Assembly: GCA_946902985.2 (NCBI GenBank)
Contig: OX336388.2
Coordinates: 231,056,467-231,120,466, forward strand
Source: Meconema thalassinum
Lineage: Eukaryota; Arthropoda; Insecta; Orthoptera; Tettigoniidae
Reading direction: 5' to 3'
DNA: 64,000 nucleotides
In this document: piece by piece, positions 54,465-64,000 of the stretch
How the letters are laid out: the number at the start of each line of letters is the position of its first letter
How positions within the stretch are numbered: position 1 is the first letter of the stretch
The notes under the pieces: model-generated
Told to the model about the DNA's origin: nothing
Seen by the model: only the letters and a program-made list of their open reading frames with translations
Database searches by the model: none
Position numbers and translations under genes: made by a program

Positions 54465-55066
54465 AAACATACGGAAGGGAAGGGAATTATGCCAAGTTTC
54501 CTAGAAATGCATTTATTAAATAGTTATTCCAATAAGATTTATATAACCATAAGTCAATATATATTGTACTCGTACCGGGTTCAGTCACATTGTGAACATC
54601 CTCAGCGCAAATTACGACATCTAAATGCGCAAGAACATACACTTAATATAAATTTGCCTTAATAGGGGATTGCACTATTAAAATGACACATGGTGGTTCC
54701 GTATTGATGTGCTGGAATAGTTATTAACAATAAATGTACATCCGCCTGAATCAATACTGTAAAGAAAAAATTAATTATTTAACTTGTTTCCAGTACATGT
54801 TTCGAGGATTAATAACATTTTATCCCCTTTATCAGCTATTGAAAAAAAAAAAGCGTAGCACAGTAATAAGATACTTATTTAAACTTAATATGGTGCACCA
54901 TAAAATTTAGATTATAAGAACAGAATAAAATGAAATGAAATAGATGGTGACTGTGATCAGCTGCTCATGACAAATAGTAGTTCCTAGAAATGGTAGATAT
55001 GTAACACCAATACTTCACCAATCCGTGTAGGTCTATAACTAATGAAGAGCCTGTATGCTTAAACAT
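54465..55066. other. No gene recognised
   Basis: Unassigned AT-rich sequence. Confidence 0.3.
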
Positions 55067-55189
55067 CCAAATTTAGCCTTTTCAAAACAAAGCGGCATAT
55101 GCTTTGCACTAACCTCTCTTTACCTAGAGATCACCTTCCATCACGTCGGGTTTCTTAAAGCCGCTTTGTTTTGAAAAGGCTAAAATTGG
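55067..55189. repeat. Inverted repeat, 30-bp arms
   Basis: ccaaatttagccttttcaaa...gcggc (55067-55096) pairs with 55160-55189 with one mismatch; 63-bp loop. Likely a small foldback/MITE. Confidence 0.75.
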
Positions 55190-55209
55190 ATCTTTGGTTT
55201 TATCCTAAA

Positions 55210-55560
55210 TACTTAAATTTTTCTGCCCACTTGATTATTCGTTGTTCCACATATACAGTAACTCTCGGGGGGCCTGCTTGATGTTGGTTATAAATTCCGT
55301 TTTCTCAATGGAGATCTGGAGGCCTGCCTTTGGCGCTTGGGTTTTAAGTTTGATATTTTTTTTTGTAGCAGTATCCATGGAATCAGAAAATATAACTAGA
55401 TCATCTGCAAAAGCTAGGCAGTCAATTGTTAGATCCATCTTCTTATAATCAATTCTGAGTCCGTTGTCGACCTCTTCATTACACATCTCCTTGCGCCACT
55501 GCCGAATGACTAATTTAATATAATGTAATATTTGTTTTAAATTCCTCAATCTGCTTTTTG
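55210..55560 (-). pseudogene. RT fragment related to LINE C
   Basis: Minus strand: KMDLTIDCLAFADDLVIFSD (catalytic FADD), KAGLQISIEKTEF; equivalent to CLAFADDLAVLSG...GLQISFTKTEF in 17740-21345. Both sides truncated. Confidence 0.75.
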
Positions 55561-55589
55561 TTTTTCAACAATTAAAACAAATGGATTGT

Positions 55590-56252
55590 AATTTTATTTA
55601 TTTATTCGTATCAGAAGCATTAATACTATATATGTATACATTAAAACTCTTACTGGATTAAATACAATGCAAAGTCACACTAAACAAACAAGAGTCTATA
55701 CTACTTTTGCCCAGAAGTTAGCGACATCCAGTGCATTTTCTCTCGCCTGAAGCAAATCTGGTACTGTGCATGTTTGAGGGCACCTGCTGCACTGCAACAA
55801 ATGAGACGTAGTCTGGATTACACCACATTCACACAATGAGGACTCGATGTCGAAACCCCACTTCTGCAGGTTACTTTTACATCTTGTCACGCCTGCCCGT
55901 AATCTGTTCAGAGATCTCCAGGTACTCCATTCCTCCATATGACCAGGTGGTAGTTCTTCACTAGGTGTCAGCCATTCTTCGGAGCGATTGCAGCTTGCAC
56001 GCCATAGATGGATTCGGGATTGTTGAGGTGTCCCCTTAAGAGCCTCGGTAATTCTGAGGAAACTTTTCCTTGATTTGAGTCTCGAAGTAGCTGGCTTGTA
56101 TCCATACAGAGGGTGAGCTTTAGATGTTACCGCCTTCTTCTTCTCAATTCTTGCTGCAATCTCACGACGAATATTAGGAGGGGCAATGCCAGCAAGACTG
56201 TACAATTTATCCAAAGGAGTAGGCTTTAGACATCCGGTAATAATGGATTGTA
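55590..56252 (-). pseudogene. Non-LTR retrotransposon C-terminus with zinc-binding tail
   Basis: Minus strand from ITGCLKPTPLDKLYSLAGIA through WSTWRSLNRLRAGVTRCKSN and LQKWGFDIESSLCECGVIQT to SHLLQCSRCPQ, stop at 55696; 3' UTR ends in (aaat)n near 55595. The C.CG..QT..HLL.C pattern is the conserved C-terminal zinc-binding motif of this LINE type. No stop in about 172 codons, so decay is limited, but RT and EN are missing. Confidence 0.75.
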
Positions 56253-57216
56253 ATAAAAACCCACTACTGATTTAAAAAAACTTATTAAAGTTATAAACTT
56301 CAAATTATAATAGTATTTGTACGGATGAGTTACCGTACAATAACAACATTACGAGATGGAAGAATTTCAATACCACAACTACCATCCAACCACCCACCTA
56401 CACTCGACAAACAAGCCGAATATTTCCACACCCCCTCCCCAATTCTCCCTCCTCTCACCCACACACCCTGTATTGCCAAACGGGGCAGGGGAGGGAGTGG
56501 GGTGAGGAGAGGAAAGGATTCCGTTTTAATAGACATAAAATTCTATTTTTCGGTTGCAATTATTAAGCCCTATGCTTATACCAATATGATCGCGCTCCAG
56601 TAGTATTTATGACCCCAGCACAGTTGAGGGGGGGAGGTGTTGGTGGTGTGGGGATTTTAAACGCTGGTCGGTTATATTCAGGCAGGTTTTAAATGATTCT
56701 AATGGACTGCTGGCGCGACAATGGAGAACAAACCACCATCACACTTTGAAAAAGAAAGAAAAAAAGTGCAAAGTGAACGTGTGTGTAGGTGGTATTATTT
56801 TTTATATTTTATTTTTATTTTCTCCACGCCCAATGATACGTGCAATGTTTTTCAGCTGAGGATAGAGAAAGACAGAAAGGAAGGATAAAAGTTTTGATAT
56901 TATCGTAAATATCGCGTTTAAGAGAATTGAAGTTTTGTGGCGTAATATGTTTGTTCTATAACTTATTTACTCATGTATGTGCGTGTGTTTGGTAGCTCCG
57001 ATATAAAAAGAGAAGCCTCGCGGCATTAGGAAGGTAAAAAATAATAATAAGGGCGTACCTGACAATAAACGTATATTAGAGAAAAACAATTAAAAAGTAA
57101 TGCGTATGACAGCCAGAGGAGCAGTGAAAGGATAAACAAGATAAACGTAAAATGCAGTAAGATTGAATGTTATGGGTGAAAGCAGATTTTCTCAAACTGT
57201 AGTGGGAGGAGGGTAT
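56253..57216. other. No gene recognised
   Basis: Unassigned; cct-rich at 56390-56470 and a G run at about 56620-56640. Confidence 0.35.
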
Positions 57217-57218
57217 TA

Positions 57219-57887
57219 CGAGGGCTATTCCAAAACTAAGGTCCGGTCAAAAAAACACATCCAAAATAAAACTTGTTTCCAAAACAATTGTTTTATTGAC
57301 ATTCCTTACGTCTTTCTCTATTTTTCTACATAATTTCCATACTTATTTACACATTTGTCACATCGTTCCACAAGCTTTTGAATGCCTAAGTCGTAGAACT
57401 CGGCCGCCTGCGAAGCTAACCAGTCTTTAACAGCTTCTTTCACTTCATCATCTGTGTCGAAGCGCTTGCCGCCAAGAAACTCCTTTAGGTAGCGGAACAG
57501 GCGGAGATCACTTGGCGCCAAGTCCGGACTGTACGGAGGGTGGTCCATCTGTTCCCATCCAAATTTCATGATTAGAGTTTGCGTGTCATTCGCAGTATGG
57601 GGTCTGGCATTGTCATGCAACAACAACACTCCAGACGACAATTTTCGAAAATGCAAATGTTCAGACACAATTCTGTACACTGCCCTTACTTCAGAATCGG
57701 CGGGCTGATTAATTGTCTTAAACATTGTGAACGGACACTATCAACAGCACACAGCAACAGTAACAACGCTACTGGCGGCTTTTGCCGCGCAAGGCATGCC
57801 AGGAGTCGGCGCGCATGCGTGTTTTGCCCTTGGCGCCGCTCTCAAATATTTATGGCGAATCGGACCTTACTTTTGGAATAGCCCTCG
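57219..57887 (-). mobile_element. mariner element with internal deletion
   Basis: TA at 57217-57218 and 57888-57889. TIRs cgagggctattccaaaact aaggtccg-type match with one to three differences over about 28 bp. 669 bp, about half of a standard mariner. Confidence 0.9.
57318..57725 (-). CDS. mariner transposase, internally deleted
   Basis: 135 codons from an ATG. About 20 N-terminal residues (MFKTINQPADSEVRAVYRI) are joined directly to the catalytic C-terminus: LLLHDNARPHTA (second D), HPPYSPDLAPSDLRLF (third D, mariner DD34D) and FLGGKRF. The first catalytic D and both HTH domains are lost, about 200 residues. The frame stays open, perhaps because the deletion is recent or in frame by chance. 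Not functional alone; the TIRs could be mobilised by a complete relative. Confidence 0.85.
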   Translation of the reverse strand: MFKTINQPADSEVRAVYRIVSEHLHFRKLSSGVLLLHDNARPHTANDTQTLIMKFGWEQMDHPPYSPDLAPSDLRLFRYLKEFLGGKRFDTDDEVKEAVKDWLASQAAEFYDLGIQKLVERCDKCVNKYGNYVEK

Positions 57888-57989
57888 TACAAATAATTGG
57901 AGAGTTTTCATTAATCAGTGCCTATATTATCTGACAAAACTTAACATTCATATAGAACAAGTAGTTACGTGATGAATTATACAGCCTAT

Positions 57990-58690
57990 TTTCATATATA
58001 TTATTTATGTTAATCGCCTCTATCAACATAACAAAATTTCAGTTTGATTGCTGTAATAGATTCGTAGATATTGATAACCGTCTAGATATTTCGGATAGTC
58101 GCCATGTTGGATTTTTATATATGTACCGGTAGGCCATCGAGTTATGTACTGTTAGATGATGATTATTTCGTATTTTCATTATTCAAACGTTCACTTCGAT
58201 CGCATGGTTAATACACAAGAAATAAAAACTTAATTTTAAAATTTCGCACAGCCGCCATCTTGAGGTTATGTGAACAATTGAACTAAATTAGATGCCAATG
58301 CATTACAGTGTGCATGTACATTTACTGTACCACATTTCACTGCGCTCAGATGGTTAAATCGCGAGAAAGGTATATTAAAATGTTTCACCTTCGCTTGGCC
58401 GCCATGTTCGTTTTGTATTTTACAGGTTTTTAGAAGTCTCATAGCTGAACTTCTAGTAGTGCCCTTTATCACCGTACAAAATTTCAGTGTGATATCAGTA
58501 ATAGTTTCGGAGATTTAGAGTGCCGGTGAAATATATCGCACAGCCTCCATGTTGGATTGGTGGGACGTAATGAAATTTGAAGGGCACAGTCGGGGTCGGC
58601 CAAATAGTAAGTACTATGACCTTACCGAGTTTCATTGAAATGGCTCCAGCCGTTTAGAAGTTATTAGGGACACACACACACACATACCAA
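57990..58690 (-). repeat. 146-bp alternating repeat, copy 2 (inverted)
   Basis: gccat/tccat motif sites at 58101, 58254, 58401 and 58546 (spacings 153, 147, 145). The reverse complement aligns along its whole length with copy 1 at window start. Ends in agttattagggacacacaca, a microsatellite end. Confidence 0.85.
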
Positions 58691-58821
58691 AGGTGATAGC
58701 ATAAGCCTTTTTTTTTTTTTTTCAAAAAATGAAAATAGGCTAAAAACTCGAGTGCAACTACATTTTGTATTTATGCTGCTACAGCGTAACAGCATCGGTT
58801 AGTTGGCAAAGCTTTGTTTTC

Positions 58822-58995
58822 TTTTACCAACAAGATGGTGCTCCATCCCACTTCCGTGTTGGTGAATTCTTAAACACAAGTTTGGGAAACCGATGGATCG
58901 GTCGCTGTGGGGATGATGATTAGAACTTTCTGGCATGGCCTCCACGCTCTCCTGATCTAACTCCATGAGAATATTTTTTGGATGTGATTATGTGA
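58822..58995 (+). pseudogene. IS630/Tc-like transposase catalytic relic
   Basis: FYQQDGAPSHFRVGEFLNTS, RWIGR, and LAWPPRSPDLTP then stop and EYFLDVI: the second catalytic D region and the PP.SPDLTP box. Three in-frame stops. Probably the same family as the C-terminal relics at 32805 and 46741. No TIRs identified. Confidence 0.75.
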
Positions 58996-59389
58996 AAAAT
59001 TAAGTGTTTGTGAAAATGTGAAGAAAAATATGACGAAAACCATAAAATAGCCAAAATGTGCATTTATAGGCAAAATACAATGTATTTAAACGAGATGTGG
59101 GACCTTTGAATCGTACTTATTATTTCAAATGTCAGACAAAATTAGCCCAGGAAAAAATATAACTTTTCCTAAACTCTCGAAGCTTAGTTATGACCAGGGC
59201 CGGATTCTGAGGATATGTCATCTTTTAAATTGTTCCTCGCAGACATTGCTAACTTATATACAAATCTTGTTCATGGTCTCCACATCACAGAAACGCATAT
59301 TTATTGAGCCATTATTTCGTCATGTTTATAAGTAGTTTTTTTTGTAGGTAATTTTCTTGCTTATTGCGTCATTATTATGTTATTTTAGC
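58996..59389. other. No gene recognised
   Basis: Unassigned AT-rich sequence. Confidence 0.3.
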
Positions 59390-59790
59390 GGCTTCGGTGG
59401 TGTAGTTGGTAGCATGCTGAACTGCTGTGCCCAAGATAGCGGGCTCAAACCCGGCCAAAGTCGTCGGATTTCTTAAGAGCGTTAAAAATTCTTCAGTGTG
59501 CCTGCCTTCGGTGGGTAAGTAAAGCCGGTGGTCCCATGTCATAGATTTATGGAATGTAAAAGATCCTTCCACAGACTAAACTTTTGTGAAGCTAAATTGT
59601 AGGTTAGATTTTGTTGGAACGCTCTATCAAAGTTCCAACCTTCACCACTAGGTATCATTGACATATGGTAGCGAAAGTTGGAACTACTTGAAATTGAACG
59701 GGATGTGTAGCTCACCCTATGGGTGTCCGCTGGAAGCAGCTACAGACTCTGGCGAGCCGAACATGTCCTCGGACACTCCCGGCACTAGAA
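59390..59790 (+). mobile_element. SINE S1 with alternative tail
   Basis: cggcttcggtggtgtagttg and gcgggctcaaacccggccaa (B-box decayed), body to ttccaaccttcaccactagg, then gcagctacagactctggcga and aagccatacgat plus (aaat)n to about 59835. Its tail resembles S3, so it looks like a hybrid. Confidence 0.75.
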
Positions 59791-59799
59791 GCCATACGA

Positions 59800-59830
<31 letters not shown>

Positions 59831-59835
59831 ATGTC

Positions 59836-60211
59836 ATTTTATGGAATTTATATAATATTGTATAGCCTACTCTTCAAGTCATTTTCTCACATTTTTAATG
59901 GTTTATGATGCATTTTTTGCGTATGGCACTGGTTATTAACGGAACTGAGAGTGAGGATGAATACGAAGACCTGAGAATCTTCACAACTTTGTAAACAATT
60001 TGACTGAAACTGACATAATTTCATCACACAAAGAATGCAAACAGATTGAAATGATTTTAATAGATAACTAATATAATTTAATTATTATTTGACATATACG
60101 AATCATTTGCACACAAATACTGGTTATTATTACAGTCTAGTGTGTCTCCTGCAATGTGGATATCTGTTAGTTGGTTTTGCTAGACATCCTGATTAAGTTC
60201 AAGCATCGAGT
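59836..60211. other. No gene recognised
   Basis: Unassigned. Confidence 0.3.
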
Positions 60212-60465
60212 GGGTGAGTGGATAGCGTGTCGGTCTACTAACTCCAAGATTGCAGGTTCGCTCCTGGCCGTGGTAAGTGATTTTTTTTGAAAGGCGGCAA
60301 AAATACGACACGCATGTCATACGGTGTTGGCATGTCAAAGAACCCATTTGAATTCAGTAGGCCGAGTTCATAATGGCAAAATTAATCTCGGGAGTTTCCG
60401 CCAACACAAAGTTCCTCATTTCTCTACTAGAAAGCGCTATAGTGTTCAAGGAGCTTAGATATCTA
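60212..60465 (+). mobile_element. SINE S3 with inverted head fragment
   Basis: gggtgagtggatagcgtgtc, gcaggttcgctcctggccgt, to gagcttagatatctaagcc. Directly after it, cactcacccaccgtggcaag (60474-60493) is an S3 head in reverse, so head sequences face each other. Confidence 0.75.
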
Positions 60466-60494
60466 AGCCATCCACTCACCCACCGTGGCAAGCG

Positions 60495-60645
60495 AAGTGA
60501 TGATGTAGACGGCAGGTACACCCAGTCCCCGACCCACAGGAATTAACCCCAGGAGATTAAAATCCCTGATGGTTCGGCCGGGAATCTAACCCGGGGCACT
60601 TCGGGCCAAAGCTTAGCGCGCTAACCATTTAGACACGGAGCCGGA
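60495..60645 (-). mobile_element. tRNA-headed SINE fragment (S6)
   Basis: Minus strand: ctccgtgtctaaatggttag, cccgggttagattcccggcc (B-box), ggggttaattcctgtgggtc. Tail lies next to the S3 fragment. Confidence 0.65.
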
Positions 60646-60679
60646 CTATGTTTCCGTTAGAGCATAGTGAAAGGAGCGA

Positions 60680-60830
60680 AGTACCTCGAGTAATCGACAA
60701 AACAGTTAATCTATAGTAATCAACCAATCGATTAATCGATATTTGTAATAATTAATCGATTTTCTACTTCAGTTAATCGATTATTTGGTAACTGAAATTC
60801 CTCGATTAACATCACTGTGCACCAAAATCG
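60680..60830. repeat. Cluster of aatcgatta motifs
   Basis: taatcgac, caatcgattaatcgatattt, taattaatcgattttc, gttaatcgattatttgg and ctcgattaacatcactg within 150 bp. The end catcactg resembles the TIR of the 61578 element, suggesting one end of another hAT-type MITE; partner end and TSD not found. Confidence 0.5.
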
Positions 60831-61577
60831 CTGAAATTATTATTGCTGGACCGGTTGAAAAGAACCAAATTTAATTCAATAAGTTACACTAAATCACATT
60901 TTTTTAAAACAATTCTTCCCTCACTAATCTTCAGGCGAATAGAATGTTGATCTCTAAGTTTATGGTTTAAACTTTTTATTTCTTTAAATCTACAACTAAT
61001 GAACAACGGATATATATTGACGACCCAGCTTAATATAATCGTCCTCCGTATGAATTTAGCCTTTTATACTTTTTAAAGTCTGTAATTTACGTCTCTCTCT
61101 CCCTTGGCACATTAATTTTCAGCCGCAGACTTCTCCCACTACATTCAATGATTTTAAAATTCAATTAAACATTAAAGATATTCTTTATCGAAGTCTGGAG
61201 AGAGCAGGCGTGGCTGTATGTTTATAAGTCCCATTTCTCAATTAATTTTAGAATCAGCGAGTGTGTGAGAGAGAGGGTGATGATAACATGGGAGTTTAAC
61301 CGATTCAGCGCACTAGCAATAAATTCACTCAATTATTTTTTTCTTTCCCTTCATTTTCTCCTTTACTCTCTTTTTGTGTCTTCTCTGATTCCTATAGACA
61401 TGAAATATTACTTCATTTCACATTCATTTATCGATGTGCTCTAGTCATCGCGACACTCGTACTCATTCTGATTCATTATGACTGGAAAAAAAATCTCTCG
61501 GCACAACGGAAGGCAAGTACATTTCACGAGGCAAAGAAAAATGTTTACAAGTCAGTAAATTTGCCAACTGTTGTATA
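60831..61577. other. No gene recognised
   Basis: Unassigned; the left TSD of the next element (gttgtata) is at 61570-61577. Confidence 0.35.
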
Positions 61578-62718
61578 TAGTGATGTGGGCCGGGTAAATA
61601 CCCAGTGGGAAGGTAAATATAAAATGGGTATTTACCCGGGTATATACCCAGTGGTCATTTAAATACCCAAAATGAGGATATTTTCAGTTTTTTGAGCTCT
61701 GTAACACACTTTCTGATGTGTTGATAAAGTGTTGGACAAACAAGGACTGAAACACAGGTATTTGATGCCTTAAATTGAAATCAGGAACAATATTGATCCT
61801 TAAAAAAGAAAAAAAATGGACGTTCGGGTATTTTGGGGTATTTATATGTTTTGGCACTGTAACCTTGTCTTTAAGTGTGTTTTATCCTCAAACTGAAGTA
61901 AAATATTCGATAACACCTTTTGGTTGTATTGCGTTTTAAATTTTTAATAAATACCAAGAAATTGAGAAGGTCTAGTTTTATTACGGTACTGGAAATGAGC
62001 AACACAGATGTGGAGGGGAAAGCTACTCTTGTAGTAATAAGAGTCGACATTAATTGAAATAAAATGTGTATGCCAAAACTCAAAAGGTAATAAATATAGT
62101 CAATAGAAAGGACATTTAAAGAAAGAAAAGAGATTAGTAAAAATGCTTAAGTTATTTTCATTCAATTTCAAATATTAAAACAATATTTTAGAACTTTTTA
62201 GTGTATCTGTTATTTTTTATATACTAGTCTTTTTGGTTATTTGATTATTTATTTTATATATGAATGATATTACCAACTGTCCTGAAAAACATATACAGTG
62301 TGTTGGAGACTGTATATTACACCTATTGTAGAACTTGGCCAATGCTCTGAATAAATTTCCCTCAACTTTTATCTCAATGTTTGCAAAAAGGCCTAGTTCA
62401 ATTCTAATCCTGAGTTTTTCAGGTTATAACTATTGAATTTTATCTCCTGATCTAATTCCCAATTCTAATTCTGTTTCTAAGTCCCAATTCTAATTAAATT
62501 TAATTTTATTAACTATCTAATGTTGTTACATTTCTAAAAAGTTAATGTAGAATAGTTTGCATACCGGTACCCTTTTTTAAGGTTCAACTTACCACGACAC
62601 AGGATTTTTAATGAAAAATCTAAAATACTCGGGTATTTACCCAAATTGGGTATTTACCCGAGTATATACCCTGGGTATTTACCACGATTTATAAATACCT
62701 GGGTATTTTACATCACTA
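61578..62718. mobile_element. hAT-type MITE with gggtatttaccc motif array
   Basis: 8-bp TSD gttgtata at 61570-61577 and 62719-62726. Termini tagtgatgt / complement. Palindrome-like gggtaaatacccag and gggtatttacccgggtatat cluster at both ends (about four left, five right). No coding frame matching a transposase. Confidence 0.85.
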
Positions 62719-62754
62719 GTTGTATACCTACTAAAGTTCCACGTGTTCATCAAA

Positions 62755-62835
62755 CGAGAAATCCGATCTTCTTATAATTCCCAAAACATTTTGCTCATCC
62801 CTTGGTGTAAAGGTGGGCCATATGAAATTAAGGGT
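62755..62835 (+). repeat. K-family repeat fragment
   Basis: tcttataattcccaaaacat tttgctcatcccttggtgta matches 37110-37150. Confidence 0.6.
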
Positions 62836-62989
62836 TTACTAGTTGAGACCTGTCAAACATGACGGACAATTAACAAAATATTTACTGAAGAAGTTTCCTA
62901 TATAAGTTACATTCATTGTACGATTACTTTTTGGCCCTTTTGCAACTTTTAGGGCGTCAAAATATTGCACTCTCGACATTGGAACATTC
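62836..62989. other. No recognised feature
   Basis: Unassigned. Confidence 0.3.
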
Positions 62990-63075
62990 TATCGGCACAA
63001 ATCTCACATCGAGTGACCGGGATTTCAACCACGGACCCAGCGGTGTCACCTAAGCCACGGAGGCTTCCCCAAGAG
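62990..63075 (-). mobile_element. tRNA-headed SINE head fragment (S7)
   Basis: Minus strand: gcctccgtggcttaggtgac (A-box), gtccgtggttgaaatcccgg (B-box), cactcgatgtgagatttgtg. Body truncated. Confidence 0.65.
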
Positions 63076-63540
63076 ATAAAATAAGGTATTTCCAGTGCAG
63101 CAGTGACAATTCAAATTGAAATCAACTTGTAACGACTCCCAGAAAGGTTTGTGAATCATAAATAATACATTTTCAATAATCTGCCTTGTGAAAGTTATGA
63201 AAAGGGAGGAGTACCAACTCTTAAATCTTCTCCACCTTTATAATTCTTATAAATAACTATTACATTAAAACGCTGTCGACATGCGCCGTGTCTGACATTA
63301 ACCAAGGTGATTCTGCGCATGCGCTGGGGCCAATAATTTTGCATTTTTGTTTATAAATTTAAATATATATGGTAACATATTTGTTTATTTTAAAGACATT
63401 CTGCAAATATACAGGCCAAGGGCTTTCGTCAGAGTGCATTACGAAGTCAATCGGTTCATCCGTTCTGTCAATCTCGCGGTAACAAGAATCAGCTTACTGT
63501 TTTAAATCATAGAAAATTCCAAGAACCGTACAAGTCCACA
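63076..63540. other. No gene recognised
   Basis: Unassigned. Confidence 0.3.
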
Positions 63541-64000
63541 AAATGATGATGATGATGATGATAATTGTTGTTTTAAGGGGCCTAACATCTAGGTTATCGG
63601 CATCTAATGAGATGGGCGATCGTGAAAATGATAATGAAATGTACACTATAACTAAAACTAACTACTAACTTATATACTAGAAGAAGAAAGGGAAAAATAG
63701 GAGAATAAGGCAAATAAAGGACAGGAGGAAAAGAAATGCCCTCAACCCTCGAAGAATGCGGATTGAGGGACTTGGAAGGAAGGAGAGTCATGAAAGGCAG
63801 ACCCAGCTCAGGAATCCCTCGAGGTCACCAACTCCCGAACTCACCAGCCGTGAGCCCCTGAGGGTGTAGCAATATCCAGGGTGCACCAGAAGTGGTGGGG
63901 CTGCACACACCCTGCCTCCTTAAGGGCCTTGAGCAGAAGGCAGGGAATATCATGAAAAGAAAAAGAAAGCTGACCTCTCGAAGAATGAGGGTATCAGGAA
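63541..64000 (-). mobile_element. Retroposon R, cut by window end
   Basis: (gat)n at 63541-63560, then ttgttgttttaaggggccta acatctaggttatcgg, the complement of the R terminus, through the ctaactactaacttatatac segment and the second half to gaatatcatg/gacctctcgaagaatgaggg. Continues past 64000. Confidence 0.85.

Overview
The window looks like intergenic DNA from a large, transposon-rich insect genome. RTE-like LINEs, tRNA-headed SINEs and many cut-and-paste element types suggest a polyneopteran (orthopteran, phasmid or roach type). That assignment is an impression from repeat style, not a test. No host protein-coding exon, tRNA or rRNA gene could be supported. Almost every open frame with recognisable content belongs to a mobile element. 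Boundaries marked by target-site duplications (TSDs) were read directly; other repeat boundaries are approximate.

Layout. 1-930: 146-bp periodic repeat, with a second inverted copy at about 58.0-58.7 kb. 1.5-9.4 kb: LINE fragments and a TTAA-flanked terminal-inverted-repeat (TIR) element carrying a 44-bp minisatellite. 10-13.3 kb: a retroposon here called R, a tRNA-SINE, a Harbinger deletion derivative and a palindrome inside a 76-bp tandem array. 13.5-17 kb: LINE fragment, then a pogo/Tigger element holding a piggyBac derivative and an IS630/mariner derivative, the latter holding a SINE. 17.74-21.35 kb: full-length but decayed RTE-like LINE with 13-bp TSD. 22.7-28 kb: SINE, inverted repeat, possible Helitron end, and a LINE split by R. 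28.64-31.12 kb: the best preserved LINE, one open frame of about 820 codons. 31.3-36.1 kb: SINEs, an R variant with a 29-bp minisatellite, LINE end. 36.15-43.97 kb: a tandem duplication whose halves received different insertions; the right half holds a Tc1 element with an intact 341-aa transposase, interrupted by a 3.2-kb hAT-like element with one frameshift. 44.3-56.3 kb: SINEs, a large piggyBac-like element, a LINE split by a solo LTR, hAT-type MITEs and LINE ends. 57.2-64 kb: mariner derivative, inverted 146-bp repeat, transposase relic, SINEs, hAT MITE, and R running off the end.

The elements do not form a pathway. What connects them is insertion history: TSDs, empty sites and nesting give a relative chronology, and several non-autonomous families share ends or internal repeat architecture. 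The most unusual points are the two-sided tandem duplication, the alternating 146-bp repeat, the MITEs with private palindromic motifs, and the shared 3' tail of the 62-bp mini-retroposon and R.
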